Assembly: GCF_016808335.1 (NCBI RefSeq)
Contig: NC_053153.1
Span: forward strand, 28,072,090-28,136,089
Direction: 5' to 3'
Origin: Panicum virgatum
Taxonomy: Eukaryota; Streptophyta; Magnoliopsida; Poales; Poaceae
Length of the DNA stretch: 64,000 nucleotides
Both the position numbers and the translations under genes were made by a program. The stretch's first letter is position 1. Every line of letters starts with the position of its first letter. This document shows positions 23,009-33,158 of this stretch, in pieces. The notes under the pieces are model-generated. The model worked only from the letters and a program-made list of their open reading frames with translations, had not been told where the DNA came from and did no database searches.

Positions 23009-24339
23009 TGTTGTCGGTCAAAACCCACCAGCGAGTAGCGACAGGCAACACGAAGAGCAGGGAGGCTGCCGGGGCGCTGGCTGGCACTGGTCCCTTGGTC
23101 AACGGCCCCGATCCTGGCACACGCTGATGCTTCCGGAGATGCAGGGTGTGCCACCTGACCTATACCCGATCAAAAAGGTGCAAACGTGCTTTCGATGATT
23201 TGCCTACATGCACAAACACATGTAAACATTAGTCCGAGCCGTGGTCGGCTCCCCGGGACGACTCTTGCATCGCCTTTAAAGAGCCGATCAAGTCCCGGTG
23301 TCAGATCAGATCTGCATCTCTAGATATTAATAGATAAAGCAAATAACTACAAAAACTACTTCAATTAGGTCTAGTTATTCTAATCCACGACGGTAAATGC
23401 TTCACTGCTATATCGGAACATGCTACACGTAATTAGGCCTAACGAGCGTAATAGATAACCAAACTTTAACCAGAATAGAGGCCTAAGAATAAGCAAAAGC
23501 CGATTCCCGAATCAATCCCTGTTAAGATCAAGGCAAAGCATCTAATACGTCGCCGGATCGTCCAACCCGTTTGCAAGGCCTAAACTAGCAGATATTAAGC
23601 CGATTCTTACGTATAAGAACAAACCATAACAGATTAGATCTACTAGATAGAAAAGAAGCAGGGTGTTATCTCTACGCGACTAACTCTATGCAACGAGAAT
23701 TAGTATAAGATTAATACGTGATCACACAGAGATAACATGATATTCGTAGATGATAAACAACAAGAGCATGATAGATCTACTAAAGGTCATGCTACGAATA
23801 CCAGGATAACTAGCACTACTCGCCATCAAAAATGCTTCAGTACAAGTAATACCAAGGTAAAAGTAAGAACAATGCTGCCCTGATCACAAGAAGTGATCAG
23901 GGCAGCATGGCGCTTACTTGGATGAAACCCTAGGATTAGGGGTGGCGGCGTGCCGAGAATTGTTGTTGAGAGACGTGATGACGTTTCTCTCCTTTACGAA
24001 TATCATAGGGTACATATTTATAGTCTTGTAGACTTGACGACCAAGTTAAACAAAACCTAGTCCAATACGAAAACTAATCTATCTCTAATGATTACTGATA
24101 AAGAGAGCCCGTCGGCTCCTGACACACACAGATAAGAAGAGCCCTTCGGCTCTTGGCATGGACCACAGTCGCCTCTTCCCTAGACAATCTGTATAGGCCC
24201 ATCGGCAGCTTCGGCCCATATCCTTCTTGACCAAATTCTGGTGGTAACTCAGCCGATTCACAAGCCTTCTTTAATTTCCGCACTAAGCCCAACTTGCTCT
24301 CGGCCCATTAATTAACCCTGTTAATTTATGGCAATAACA
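23009..24339 (-). repeat. A 5' LTR (1331 bp)
   Basis: Begins TGTTGTCGG and ends AATAACA, so the termini form an imperfect inverted repeat. The right 828 bp match the 3' LTR. On the minus strand a TATA box TATAAATA lies at 24022-24015. A perfect 14-bp stem with 5-nt loop AAGAA occupies 23874-23906 (arms GCTGCCCTGATCAC and its complement). The terminus abuts GTTTC of element B. Confidence 0.9.
24015..24022 (-). promoter_or_regulatory. A LTR TATA box
   Basis: ACTATAAATATG on the minus strand, preserved at 11289-11282. Confidence 0.75.
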
Positions 24340-24402
24340 GTTTCATCTTGCATCAACCGGCAATTATCTTTTGTGCTAGACCGCCAGGTCTAGACACCGA
24401 TA
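24340..24402 (+). repeat. B 5' LTR remnant (3' end only)
   Basis: The first 19 bases match the B 3' LTR at 61004 onward (GTTTCATCTTGCATCAACC), and the end corresponds to GGTCTAGACATCGACA there, here mutated to end CCGATA. About 22 bp are missing in the middle. Everything further 5' was displaced by insertion of A and lies outside the window. Confidence 0.82.
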
Positions 24403-24525
24403 GTAGGCGTGCCAGGTAGGGATGCTGTGTAACAATCATCTTTTGTTCTCGCTTGCTCTCTAGATGGCAGAAAGGTCGTGCCCGATCCTGTCAGGTAGGT
24501 AATCTGGTTCGGGAGTCTTGAGTTC
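24403..24525 (+). other. B primer binding site and leader
   Basis: GCGTGCCAGGTAGGG just after the LTR end is a form seen at the primer binding site of Tat-type grass elements. A short leader without coding features leads to the gag ATG. Confidence 0.65.
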
Positions 24526-24938
24526 ATGGCAACCGGCAACAGTTACGACATGGTGCTCCTCCCGCCCAGAACCAACCCCGACGCTCCAGCACCTCAGCAC
24601 CAGCGCAGGAGGCGCTCAGACCAGTGCGCGCGGGAAGCGCGCCTGGAACGGCGCAGGGCGGCTCGCCTCAGCTCCCCCACGGGGGCTGAGGCTAGCGTGC
24701 CACAACCTAACGCCATGGTGGAGGACGCCACCTCTTCATCACCAAAAGCAGCAGCAGTGCTAACAAAGGGGGACGCGTCATCCTTACGGGATGACCACTC
24801 CCGCCGTGACCTACGCGTCATCCGTCAGCACCAACATGAGCGCATATGAGAACATGCCCGGGCATCACCTACTCTCAGCACGCAACCTCGTCACATCAAT
24901 GCCTGACAGCTCGTACCCCGACTCCGCGGACGAGGGAT
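24526..24938 (+). pseudogene. gag: B gag, N-terminal fragment
   Basis: Starts MATGNSYDMVLLPPRT at the first ATG after the primer binding site. It is basic and alanine/arginine-rich, and stops at 24847. A second frame (from about 24791) continues with MSAYENMPGHHLL to DSADEG, so a frameshift lies near 24790-24850. This second frame continues, after skipping element C, directly into the gag sequence at 34621, which confirms that C split one gene. No catalytic function; it would be a structural protein. Confidence 0.8.
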
Positions 24939-26397
24939 TGTTGGCGCTCCTTAAGTACCCCTTTTATCCCTTGTTTATCCTTGATAATGGCATGAATTTA
25001 ATATCAAAATCACTAACCATCCTAACCCCGGCCTAATTATTGGTCATTTTCACACTTGCACATATATTTTGGAGGAACTTCGTTTTTGCAGGTTTTTGGC
25101 CTATTTTGGAGCATGAAATGACGAGGCCCGTGATCGAGCGTTAACACGGAGAAAGACGAAGGCCAAAGCCCAAAGAAAGGACCAAAGCCCATGTTGATTC
25201 GAAGCCCATTCATACACATCCATCTTCCAAGAGAGCTCAAAGGACCAAGCCTACGAATATGAGATCAAGATACTTCAGGATTAAGCAAAGCAAATGAAGA
25301 TTTAAGGAAGGATTCCCTATCCTATCCTTTCCTCGAAGATATCTCCAAGATAACGACGTCAAAAGGGGTGCAATCGTGAAGGACATAAACTCTAGAAGAT
25401 GCGAGGAGTCTGCACGCGAAAGGAGGACACAAGACAATAAAGGAATGAGCTAGGCCGGCCGGCCTAGGCCCATTGGGCCGGCTGGCCCAACCCTTTTTTA
25501 GGTTGGTTCGACCTCCCCTTCGACCGGTGGCTTCCTCGGCTTATAAATAGCTCGCACCTTATTCAACTCGAAGCATCCATCCACCCAGAACTCGACGAAA
25601 ACCTAGGGTCAAGACCGGAGGGAGACGACGGCCGCCGCAAGTCTTCGAAGTTGTCTAGGAGATGGCTTAGGCCGATCCTAGCCGCCGTGGCCTCCCTGCG
25701 TGGTTGTGCCATGGCAGAGTTCATGAGCTAGTTGGATTCATCGATGGTGTGCACATGGCGGTGATAATACAAACGAATCTATTATGTGAGTAATGATAAT
25801 CATGTCTTCCGAATCTATTAGCGATCATGTTCTCTCTTTCGATTTCGTTCTTCTCTTTGGGTTTGCTTCATCTTAGATCTATTATCGAGATAGATCACTT
25901 AGCATGATCTTGTAGTCATGGTGGCTAGAGGTTCATGGCGGAACTACCAAAGGGGGTTCGACTTGCTTCAGGGTATCTTGTTGAAAGGGGTGGCGTCGTG
26001 ACAGGCCGTTGCCACTTAGTAGGTGGGGTATCGAGGGATTGGATTGGAGATTTTGGGTTTAAAGATGCTTTTGATTGAGATGCATGATTTGTTTGCTCGT
26101 TAGCATGAACTACAACTAAATGACGATAGGCTTAGTCATGTCTTTGGTTTTGCTATGATTAAGCCTATGTTCATGGATGAGATCAACCTTTACATATCAC
26201 TCATATCTATCCAAGATTTACCCTTTATATGCAATCAATGCTTCATGTTAGGATAGATCCGTTAGATTAGATGGAAAACCTTAGGTAGTTCTTTGTCGAT
26301 CCACGGATTGATAAACCTTGGGGGAATACTCTAAGGGAAAAGCTACACGAACTGTGCACTTGCGGTATACAAATCGGGGCGCTAAGGAGCGTCAACA
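24939..26397 (+). repeat. C 5' LTR
   Basis: Starts TGTTGGCGCTCCTTA and ends TAAGGAGCGTCAACA, a 15-bp near-perfect terminal inverted repeat. Promoter elements: TATAAATA at 25542-25549; 55-90 bp upstream a 16-bp perfect palindrome TAGGCCGGCCGGCCTA (25451-25466) followed by GGCCCAT, TTGGGCCG and TGGCCCA. Confidence 0.93.
25542..25549 (+). promoter_or_regulatory. C LTR TATA box
   Basis: GCTTATAAATAGC, preserved at 33762-33769 in the other LTR. Confidence 0.78.
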
Positions 26398-26405
26398 AGC
26401 TTTTC

Positions 26406-26423
26406 TGGCACCGTTGCTGGGGA
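26406..26423 (+). other. C primer binding site
   Basis: TGGCACCGTTGCTGGGGA, eight bases after the LTR end, resembles the TGGCGCCGTTGCC-type site found in Athila elements. Confidence 0.75.
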
Positions 26424-26887
26424 TCGGCAACACGAACCCTAGGGCGATCTATCTAGTTTTTGGACTAACCCTAATTTTATTATTGCATATATCCTGTGTT
26501 TCTTGTTTGTGTCCATGAATGCAGGTAAAACCCTAGACACAAAGTGATTGAGAAGTTCTCAACGTCTGTACTTTGACAAGTCCAATCTCACTCAAGCAAG
26601 TTGATGGCTACGTGAAGACCCGCTCTTTAGTGGTAGGTGCTAACTTTTGTTAGTGGCCCAGCATCCGCTATCGAGTCCCCACTCCCCAAAGAAAAAGATG
26701 ATAAATAAGGTACGCCGCCGTGTCAATTAATTTTAAAGACTAATGTTTTTGGGAAGAATTATTTGTTCAAGCAATAGGTATGAAGCATGCCCGCGAAGAA
26801 AATCGTGCGATCATCATCATCTATAAAGTGCTGCTGTTGTGATGAGATTTTCATCCATGATTAGAGAAGTTCCATGAGAGAAAACTG
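26424..26887 (+). other. C internal noncoding, leader part
   Basis: No open frame of note. Low-complexity and AT-rich; nothing recognisable beyond the primer binding site. Confidence 0.6.
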
Positions 26888-27175
26888 TATATTGTAAAGC
26901 TCCACCAAGTCTTCTTTCCAACGCATCAAGAATCGTGAATTTTGGAGATCGGTGTGAAGAGTTATGATAAAATCTTTCAACGCTGCGCGTTCTGAAATAT
27001 CTCGGGACAGAGCATAGTGCCGGTGTAAAACGACCATAACTTCTTCATCCGGAGTCCGTTTGGGATCAATACCACTCATTGAAAATGTAATTTCATAAGG
27101 CTCTCCATGGAGTAGAATTTTGGTACATGTTCTGTGAAGGATGATCAAAGAATTCAACGAAGAAAAGGCAGCAAC
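26888..27175 (+). repeat. C noncoding module, copy 1
   Basis: About 288 bp. Shared landmarks with three other copies: AGCTCCACCAAG, CCAACGCATCAAGAATC, GCTGCGCGTTCTGAAAT, CATAACTTCTTC, TGTTCTGTGAAGG and a closing GAAGAAAAGGCA. No open frame is conserved on the plus strand. Confidence 0.75.
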
Positions 27176-27618
27176 AAACAATGGAGAAAGTGATGACGAT
27201 GTCGCAAGATGTTTGGAGAACCTTGTGCACAAAAGTTGATGATTTGAAGTTTACTAACGCTAGAGGCAACAATATTAGAGGAACCATGATGCCACCCATC
27301 TTCTCCATGGGATGCTCAAGAAGCTTCTAGTCAAGTGCAATCAAAGAAAGAGACCGCTCTGATCATCGACACAAAGCACGGGAGCCTCCTTCGATCCCGA
27401 CACCTTAGGCAAAGCAAGAACCATGGAGACAGACCATTGGAGCCATGCTACTCGCTGGTGAATCAATGGTGATGAACTTGAAGCCAAGGATGCACAACAA
27501 GACGCTCTGAAGACCACAAGATCAAGATCATCGACATCTTAGGATCGATTCGTAAGAAGCCATTGTTATCATCAATATTCTGCTCAACCTCAGAAGCAAA
27601 TAGCAGCATATTTTTGGA
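27176..27618 (+). other. C internal noncoding, between modules 1 and 2
   Basis: Purine-rich sequence without supported coding. Nothing further recognised. Confidence 0.55.
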
Positions 27619-27905
27619 TATTCAAAATCTCCACGAAGTTCCCGTCCCAACGAATCAAGAACCAAGTCAATCGGAGATTCCTACAATCGGGTATGGCCAA
27701 AACATTGAAGGTTGTGCACTCTGGAAATTTCTGGACAGCACGCAGCGCCAAAAGTGAAACGGGCATAACTCCCTCGTTTGGACTCTGTTTAAAGCGAATG
27801 ACCACTCGTTGGAAAGGTAATTTCATAAACTTTTCAATAGAACTATATTTTGGTATATGTTCTGTTGAGTATACAGGAGAGATTCAATGAAGAAGAGGCA
27901 GGAGC
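27619..27905 (+). repeat. C noncoding module, copy 2
   Basis: Begins TATTCAAAATCTCCACG and includes CCAACGAATCAAGAACC, CATAACTCCCTCGTTTGG, CACTCGTTGGAAAGGTAA, TGTTCTGTTGAG and AAGAAGAGGCAGGAG, all at matching positions to the other copies. Confidence 0.78.
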
Positions 27906-28745
27906 AATGCGATGAGAACAAGATAGAGAAGATGACGATGACAACAATGAAAGGGAGCTTGGGCGATGTTTTCATCAAGCATACATGATAAAATTCAGAA
28001 GCTTGGAGCAGAGGAAGAACCCCAATGACATTGGCAAATAAAGGCACAAGCGGTCGACCTTCGACAAACGAGGATGTTGCAAACAAACCACGACGGATTA
28101 CAAGAGCGCAACATTCAACACATGGAGACGTGAGAAGCAAATCATAACGGACCACGAGGAGTGCATCAAGATGAATTCTCGCACAAAGCCCCATGACTCC
28201 AATGAGTATGAAAAAGCTCTAAGGCTAAGGTATATAGTGAATTCTCAAGCTTCTATTGTTTTGTTGATAATCGTTAAAAATCTCATGCTCGAACCAATAG
28301 TCGGAATGAAAGTTTAAATTCTATGCCTTGTTCTTTTCATGATGATAGGCTAGAGTTTCTTGAGAAGGTTGATTTCATGCTTAAAGAACCTCTGCCTAAT
28401 AATGAGCTCCGCGCTATGCAAGAAACACATGCTGCATTTAATTACACCATGCCTTGTTGATGAAATTTAATTGAGGATGTGATTATGTAGCATGTGTCTA
28501 CAAATAATTGCAAATCTCGATCTTGATTTGCGCTTGGTCAAGCTCATGACCCTAAAAGAGCACATGTCAGGAGAAGCCCCGAAGTTCACTAACCATGCAG
28601 GACATGAAACTCAAATGATGAGGAGGGAAACTGTGCCCAAAATTTTGAACACCATCATCAACATATCCAAGTTTCAAGAACGGACGTCGCTAAGCCTCAT
28701 CAATTTTGTGCGCAAGTCCAGAGATTTACAATGAAAGAAAGTTGA
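27906..28745 (+). other. C internal noncoding, between modules 2 and 3
   Basis: No gene seen. Short open frames on both strands lack family resemblance. Confidence 0.55.
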
Positions 28746-29032
28746 ATATTCAGGATCTCCATCAAGTCCTCGGTTCAACGCATCCATGATCGATACAATT
28801 GAAGACCCACGGGAGGAGCTATGTCTCAAACATCGGAGATGCACGTGCTGAAATCAGTACGGGGCAGATTGCAGTGACGGGAAAAAGGGGCATAACTCTC
28901 TCAATTGGAATGCGTTTTTGGCAAATGAAGACTTGTTGGAAAGAAGATTCCGTGCACCTTGCATTGGATCAATTGTTTAGAGCAATTCCCTATCTGGATA
29001 GAGAGGAAAATCCGTGAAAAGAAAGGTAGCGA
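28746..29032 (+). repeat. C noncoding module, copy 3
   Basis: Begins TATTCAGGATCTCCATC, with CAACGCATCCATGATCG, CATAACTCTCTC, ACTTGTTGGAAAGAAGA and GAAAAGAAAGGTAGCG at matching positions. Confidence 0.78.
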
Positions 29033-30767
29033 CAAAGGACAACAAAGAAGGAGGTGACCATGATGTGAGAGACGATTGGGCAAGATTTCCATTAAGCGTG
29101 ATTGATCATGTCTAACATGGGAAGTGGAATAAGAGCTGCATGGAACACCTTCACCTCTTGCATGAAGGACCATGGCTTCGCATCAATGAGAAGGTATGTA
29201 AGAAAGTCGAGCTCTATGACTCTAAATGAAGCACTTTGCGGGAGGCAACCCGATCTTTTATTTTATATATATTAATATGACCGTCTATATTGCACTCTTT
29301 AATCGGAATATCAAGTAATATTGTACCATTGCTCTAAAAAAACCACAACTTCATGTTATTCATTCTAAATGTTATTGAGGGAGCACTTTGTTATTTGATG
29401 TTGGGAAACTGTTAGACCCTTTTGTGTGCCTATTAGTGTTTAGAGTCTTTTTATTTGTGTCCTTTTAGAGGGAAATATGAAGTGTTGCACCACCCTTTGA
29501 TTCTAAACTTGTGGCTAGTTAACTTAGGCTAACTTTTTATTTTGTTTTAGACCACCTCATCATGTCATATCATTTTGTTCACCCACCCCGTGTTGCATTG
29601 CATACCATGTTGTTCGTCTCAACCTTGCATTGCATTGCATGTTGCATTTTAAAAAAAACATTTTCTAAAAACATTGACTAGCCTCGCTTTTGAGATCCTA
29701 AAACCATAGGATATGTTTTTTATTAAAAAAATCTAACTTTTGTTTCTCTCTAGTTTTTTTTTTGAAACCTCCTTAGAATTTCTATACCCAACACTCTCTC
29801 TTCAAAATTTTTGTTTTTAAAGACCAAAATATAGGAAACCCTTAAACCTACTTCTAAAACCTTGTTAGCTCGGTTGCTTGATCCTTTTTTGATAAATAAC
29901 CTTTTCATTGACAAAAGCCTCACTTCTTATGAAGTGTCGTGAAGGCTTTTTGTCACTCTTAGCAATTGCTTTTGAATAAACTAGTTGCGGAACAACATCG
30001 AAAGGTCCTTTCAACCTTGCTAACACTTGTTTTTGCTAACATTGCATTTGCACTTTGCATCCATTCCATTGTTCATGCCCTCATTTTGCTAGCTTGGTCT
30101 CAATCTTATTGATGTATGCTTTCCTATCCATGTAATGCTTGTCATGATAGCATTTACCTTTTGCAATCTTGTGTAAACGTGGTGTTTAAACTTGTTTGTG
30201 GACTTCCATCTTTAAGCTCTTTTGACCAAGATAACAATCCATTTTGTTCTCATGTTGCATTTGGTTGGTTTATAAGCTTTGCAATGCGCTTTATTTTATT
30301 TTATTTCTTGTGCTATGAAGGCCTATTGATTTTGGGATAGACATGGTGTTTTGACCTTGGTTAAATAAGTCTTTTTGGCTATGGAGAAGTTCGGCAACCT
30401 AGTTGTAAACATGGTGTTTAGAACTAGGTGTAAACATTGTCTTTGTTTATATACCTTCCTCTCATTTGCATTTACACTAGCACACACGTACACTCACTAG
30501 GTTTTTATTTTTTTCGCTAAGCTAGCTATGCCACAATTTGAGATCTTAGGAATGGTAGGTTTGTTGTCAATTGTCTCTACTCCCGACTGTCACCTTGGGG
30601 GTAGATTGTGCACTTGAATTGTTTTGCAGGCACGACAAAGCGTTCCCATGAATTCGTGATCAAAGAAGAAATCAAATTCGTCAACATCTCCAAAGTTCGA
30701 GAGCAAGCCCCGCTGTTTTCATCAAATTTTTCACATGGACAGAGATGTACAAGGAAGAAAAAGTTGA
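29033..30767 (+). other. C internal noncoding, AT-rich centre
   Basis: Contains CGGGAGGCAACCCG (29239-29252), a short inverted repeat typical of sequence downstream of Athila pol (recalled). From 29260 to 30560 it is T-rich on the plus strand with no coding signal. Confidence 0.6.
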
Positions 30768-31052
30768 TATTCAGAAGCTCCATGAAATTCCCGTTCCAAC
30801 GCATCCAAGATCAATGAATTTGAAGACCCGTACAAGGAGATATGGCAAAAACTTTGGACGCTGCGCGTTCTGAAATTCGGAACAGATTGCAGCGCTGGAT
30901 AAAATGGACATAACTCTCTTGTTCGGAATCAATTTTGGGCGAATAAGGACTTATTGGAAAGAAAAATTTGTGCACTTCACAATGGAGCAATGTTTCAGTA
31001 TATGTTATGTTCTGGAAATTGAAAGAAAAATTCGTGAAGATGAGGCAATAAT
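30768..31052 (+). repeat. C noncoding module, copy 4
   Basis: Begins TATTCAGAAGCTCCATG, with CCAACGCATCCAAGATC, GCTGCGCGTTCTGAAAT (shared with copy 1), CATAACTCTCTTGTTCGG, TTATTGGAAAGAAAAAT and TTCGTGAAGATGAGGCA. Confidence 0.78.
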
Positions 31053-32345
31053 GGAACAATGAGGAATTGAAGGAGGCGACGACGATGAGAAGCAAGGATT
31101 GGGACCATGACTTAGTACAAGAAGAAGTTGAAGGAAATTGAGGCAACAAAGTTGAAGACACATTGAAGATGATATTCATACACATGAGGGAAGGACTTCA
31201 AGAATTTCAAGATGGTCCATCTTCTCCTTCCACACCTAGCATCATGCTAAGCATGGGGGAGGATTTCGTGGACAAGGAAGAAAGATCTCATGGAGTAAGA
31301 GAATCACAGTTGCCACAAGATGCTCATGATTCTTCTTCCATGCTTAGCTCGATGCTTAAGTATGGGGGAGGCCGCGCTACACTTCATTATGAGCATCGAG
31401 AAGGACGGTAATTCTTCCTCAACACTCTCTTTTTCTAAATGCTTGTACATATATGCCTTCAACCATAGATGCAATCTTTGTATATATCTCTCAACCTATC
31501 ACATGGCTTCTAGGAGGACAAGCTAGTTTTGTTTTTGTTTTCAATAAGTATAGGATCACCATCACTTTGTGCTCACCACATTGATATATTTTGGCAATGC
31601 CTTATGCTTATGGAAAAATGATGAAAGTTGCTGCTTTGTTTTACCTACGCTATGTTGTATATGACTTGACCATTTGCTCTCAATTAAATGGAATTAAAAT
31701 GATTAAATACCGGCTCTTTTATTTGTGGAGGTTAAATGACTAAATTCTAAACCCACATATTCTATGTTGCTCTTTGATTTAAGTCCACCGATGACCTTAC
31801 ACTTTGTGTTGTTTAATTTGAAAACTTAATTCCTATGCTATCTACATTTGTGAATCTCTTGCAAAGTTCTACCTACCAAAGCCTATAGAAACATATTCTT
31901 TCATGATGAAACCTTTAGATTGCAAACTTATATTTTGATGAGTTGGATTAAGATTGATTTCTTTGGTACGAGACTAAGAAGCAGGTCATTCCGTTTTTTT
32001 TGTGTAACCTCCTTTTTGCTAGCCTATTTATCCATGCATTGTGAGTTTCTACTTCGGGAATCTTACAAACCTCGCTGGATATCTTTTTGTGATTACCTCC
32101 TTGACCACAACCCACTTTGAGTATGGATTATCGTTTCGATGGAATCAAAAGAATCAAGGGCATCATATAAAGAAAAGTTTTGGGACACAAGGCTCCCCGA
32201 GATTCAAGTGGTTCTACGAAGAAGAAGGTGAATTTGAGATACTTACCCTAGCTAGTTGGTTCTCCCACTATTCATACTCGAGGACGAGCATTTGTTCAAG
32301 CATGGGGGGGGATGGCTGTGTAAGTATTCTATGTTATCAAAAGTT
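31053..32345 (+). other. C internal noncoding with repeated polypurine-tract-like motifs
   Basis: Contains three sites resembling the true tract at 33124-33158: GCTAAGCATGGGGGAGG (near 31245), GATGCTTAAGTATGGGGG (near 31352) and CTCGAGGACGAGCA...AAGCATGGGGGG (32278-32311). The last is the closest match. No gene is supported. Confidence 0.6.
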
Positions 32346-32444
32346 CTAAGGAGCAAAAAAAAAAGAAAAAAAAAGAGAAAGAAAGAGTAAAATAGAAAAA
32401 ATGATAGAAAAAGAAAAAAAAGAGAAGAATAAAATGCTCCTTAG
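32346..32444 (+). repeat. C purine-rich tract framed by a 9-bp inverted repeat
   Basis: CTAAGGAGC at 32346-32354 and its exact complement GCTCCTTAG at 32436-32444 enclose 81 bases made almost only of A and G. The arm sequence is the same as part of the C LTR termini. Confidence 0.8.
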
Positions 32445-33123
32445 CTCTTTTTGGCTTCATTAACTTTCTAAGTTACTTTGAAGAACTATTTCATATTTAA
32501 ATCTTCCAACCATGTGCAATCCGATAACGAGAACTTCATTTGTGTCTCGGGATCATCCATTTGCCACTTGCACATGTCCACCTATCTAAATGTGTGTGTT
32601 TCATCTTTCCCCCTCTCCAACATTATTTTCCAATGGCCTTTTTGACTAGTCTCGGTAATTCCATTAGATCTCTCTCTTATTTTGATAATATTTCAAGTAT
32701 AATGTTTTGCTAGGATTGTTTTTACTTACCAAGCTCCACATAAGCCTCCCACTTTTATATATGAGTAGAATAGGTTGAAGACAATCTAATGTAGGCTTGA
32801 GCGACTTGATGAGATGAGTATTTCCATGATCTTTTGCAAGAGAACCTCACTTATGTTTGATATGCATTCTTTTGAAAACTCTTCACGATGAAACAAGGTA
32901 AAGGTTTGAAGTTCGCTTAAGTTTGAGAGCATTGCATTTATTTATTATTGTGGCTTGTTCTTTAATTGCTAGTCTATCTTCCAAAATGAAAAAGTAGCCG
33001 GTCACAACATGAACTTAAATGCTAAATACTTGAGAGAGCAATATGTCTTGTTATGTATGACTAAGTGCAGAGAGGACATTGAGAGGCAACACTAATTTCT
33101 TTATAAGCAAAGCTCCTGGCCTT
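32445..33123 (+). other. C internal noncoding, 3' part
   Basis: AT-rich sequence, no gene or other element recognised. Confidence 0.55.
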
Positions 33124-33158
33124 ACTCGAGGACGAGCAAGGTTTAAGCATGGGGGGAA
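33124..33158 (+). other. C polypurine tract
   Basis: ACTCGAGGACGAGCAAGG followed by AAGCATGGGGGGAA directly abuts the 3' LTR. Confidence 0.85.

Larger units (their letters stand above)
10779..24339 (-). mobile_element. A: Tat-lineage Ty3/gypsy retrotransposon, interrupted by S1 and E1
   Basis: Minus-strand element. Its 5' LTR is at the right (23009-24339); its 3' LTR (10779-11606) is missing about 504 bp, which must lie beyond E1 outside the window. Going down from 22956: gag, zinc-binding region, protease, reverse transcriptase, RNase H, a second RNase H and integrase, a Tat-type order with no chromodomain. The two LTR copies differ at about 25-30 of 828 aligned bases by eye, so the insertion is of moderate age. 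It landed in the 5' LTR of B just before GTTTC (24340). In-frame stops and frameshifts occur in most domains. S1 separates gag from protease. Confidence 0.9.

Noticed and set aside
24526..24849. Possible host gene between A and C
   Set aside because: Its sequence continues in frame after C into B gag, so it is the gag N-terminus.
26861..27232. Minus-strand frames across the C modules as a conserved protein
   Set aside because: Only short stretches agree and stops differ between copies; DNA-level conservation is enough to explain it.
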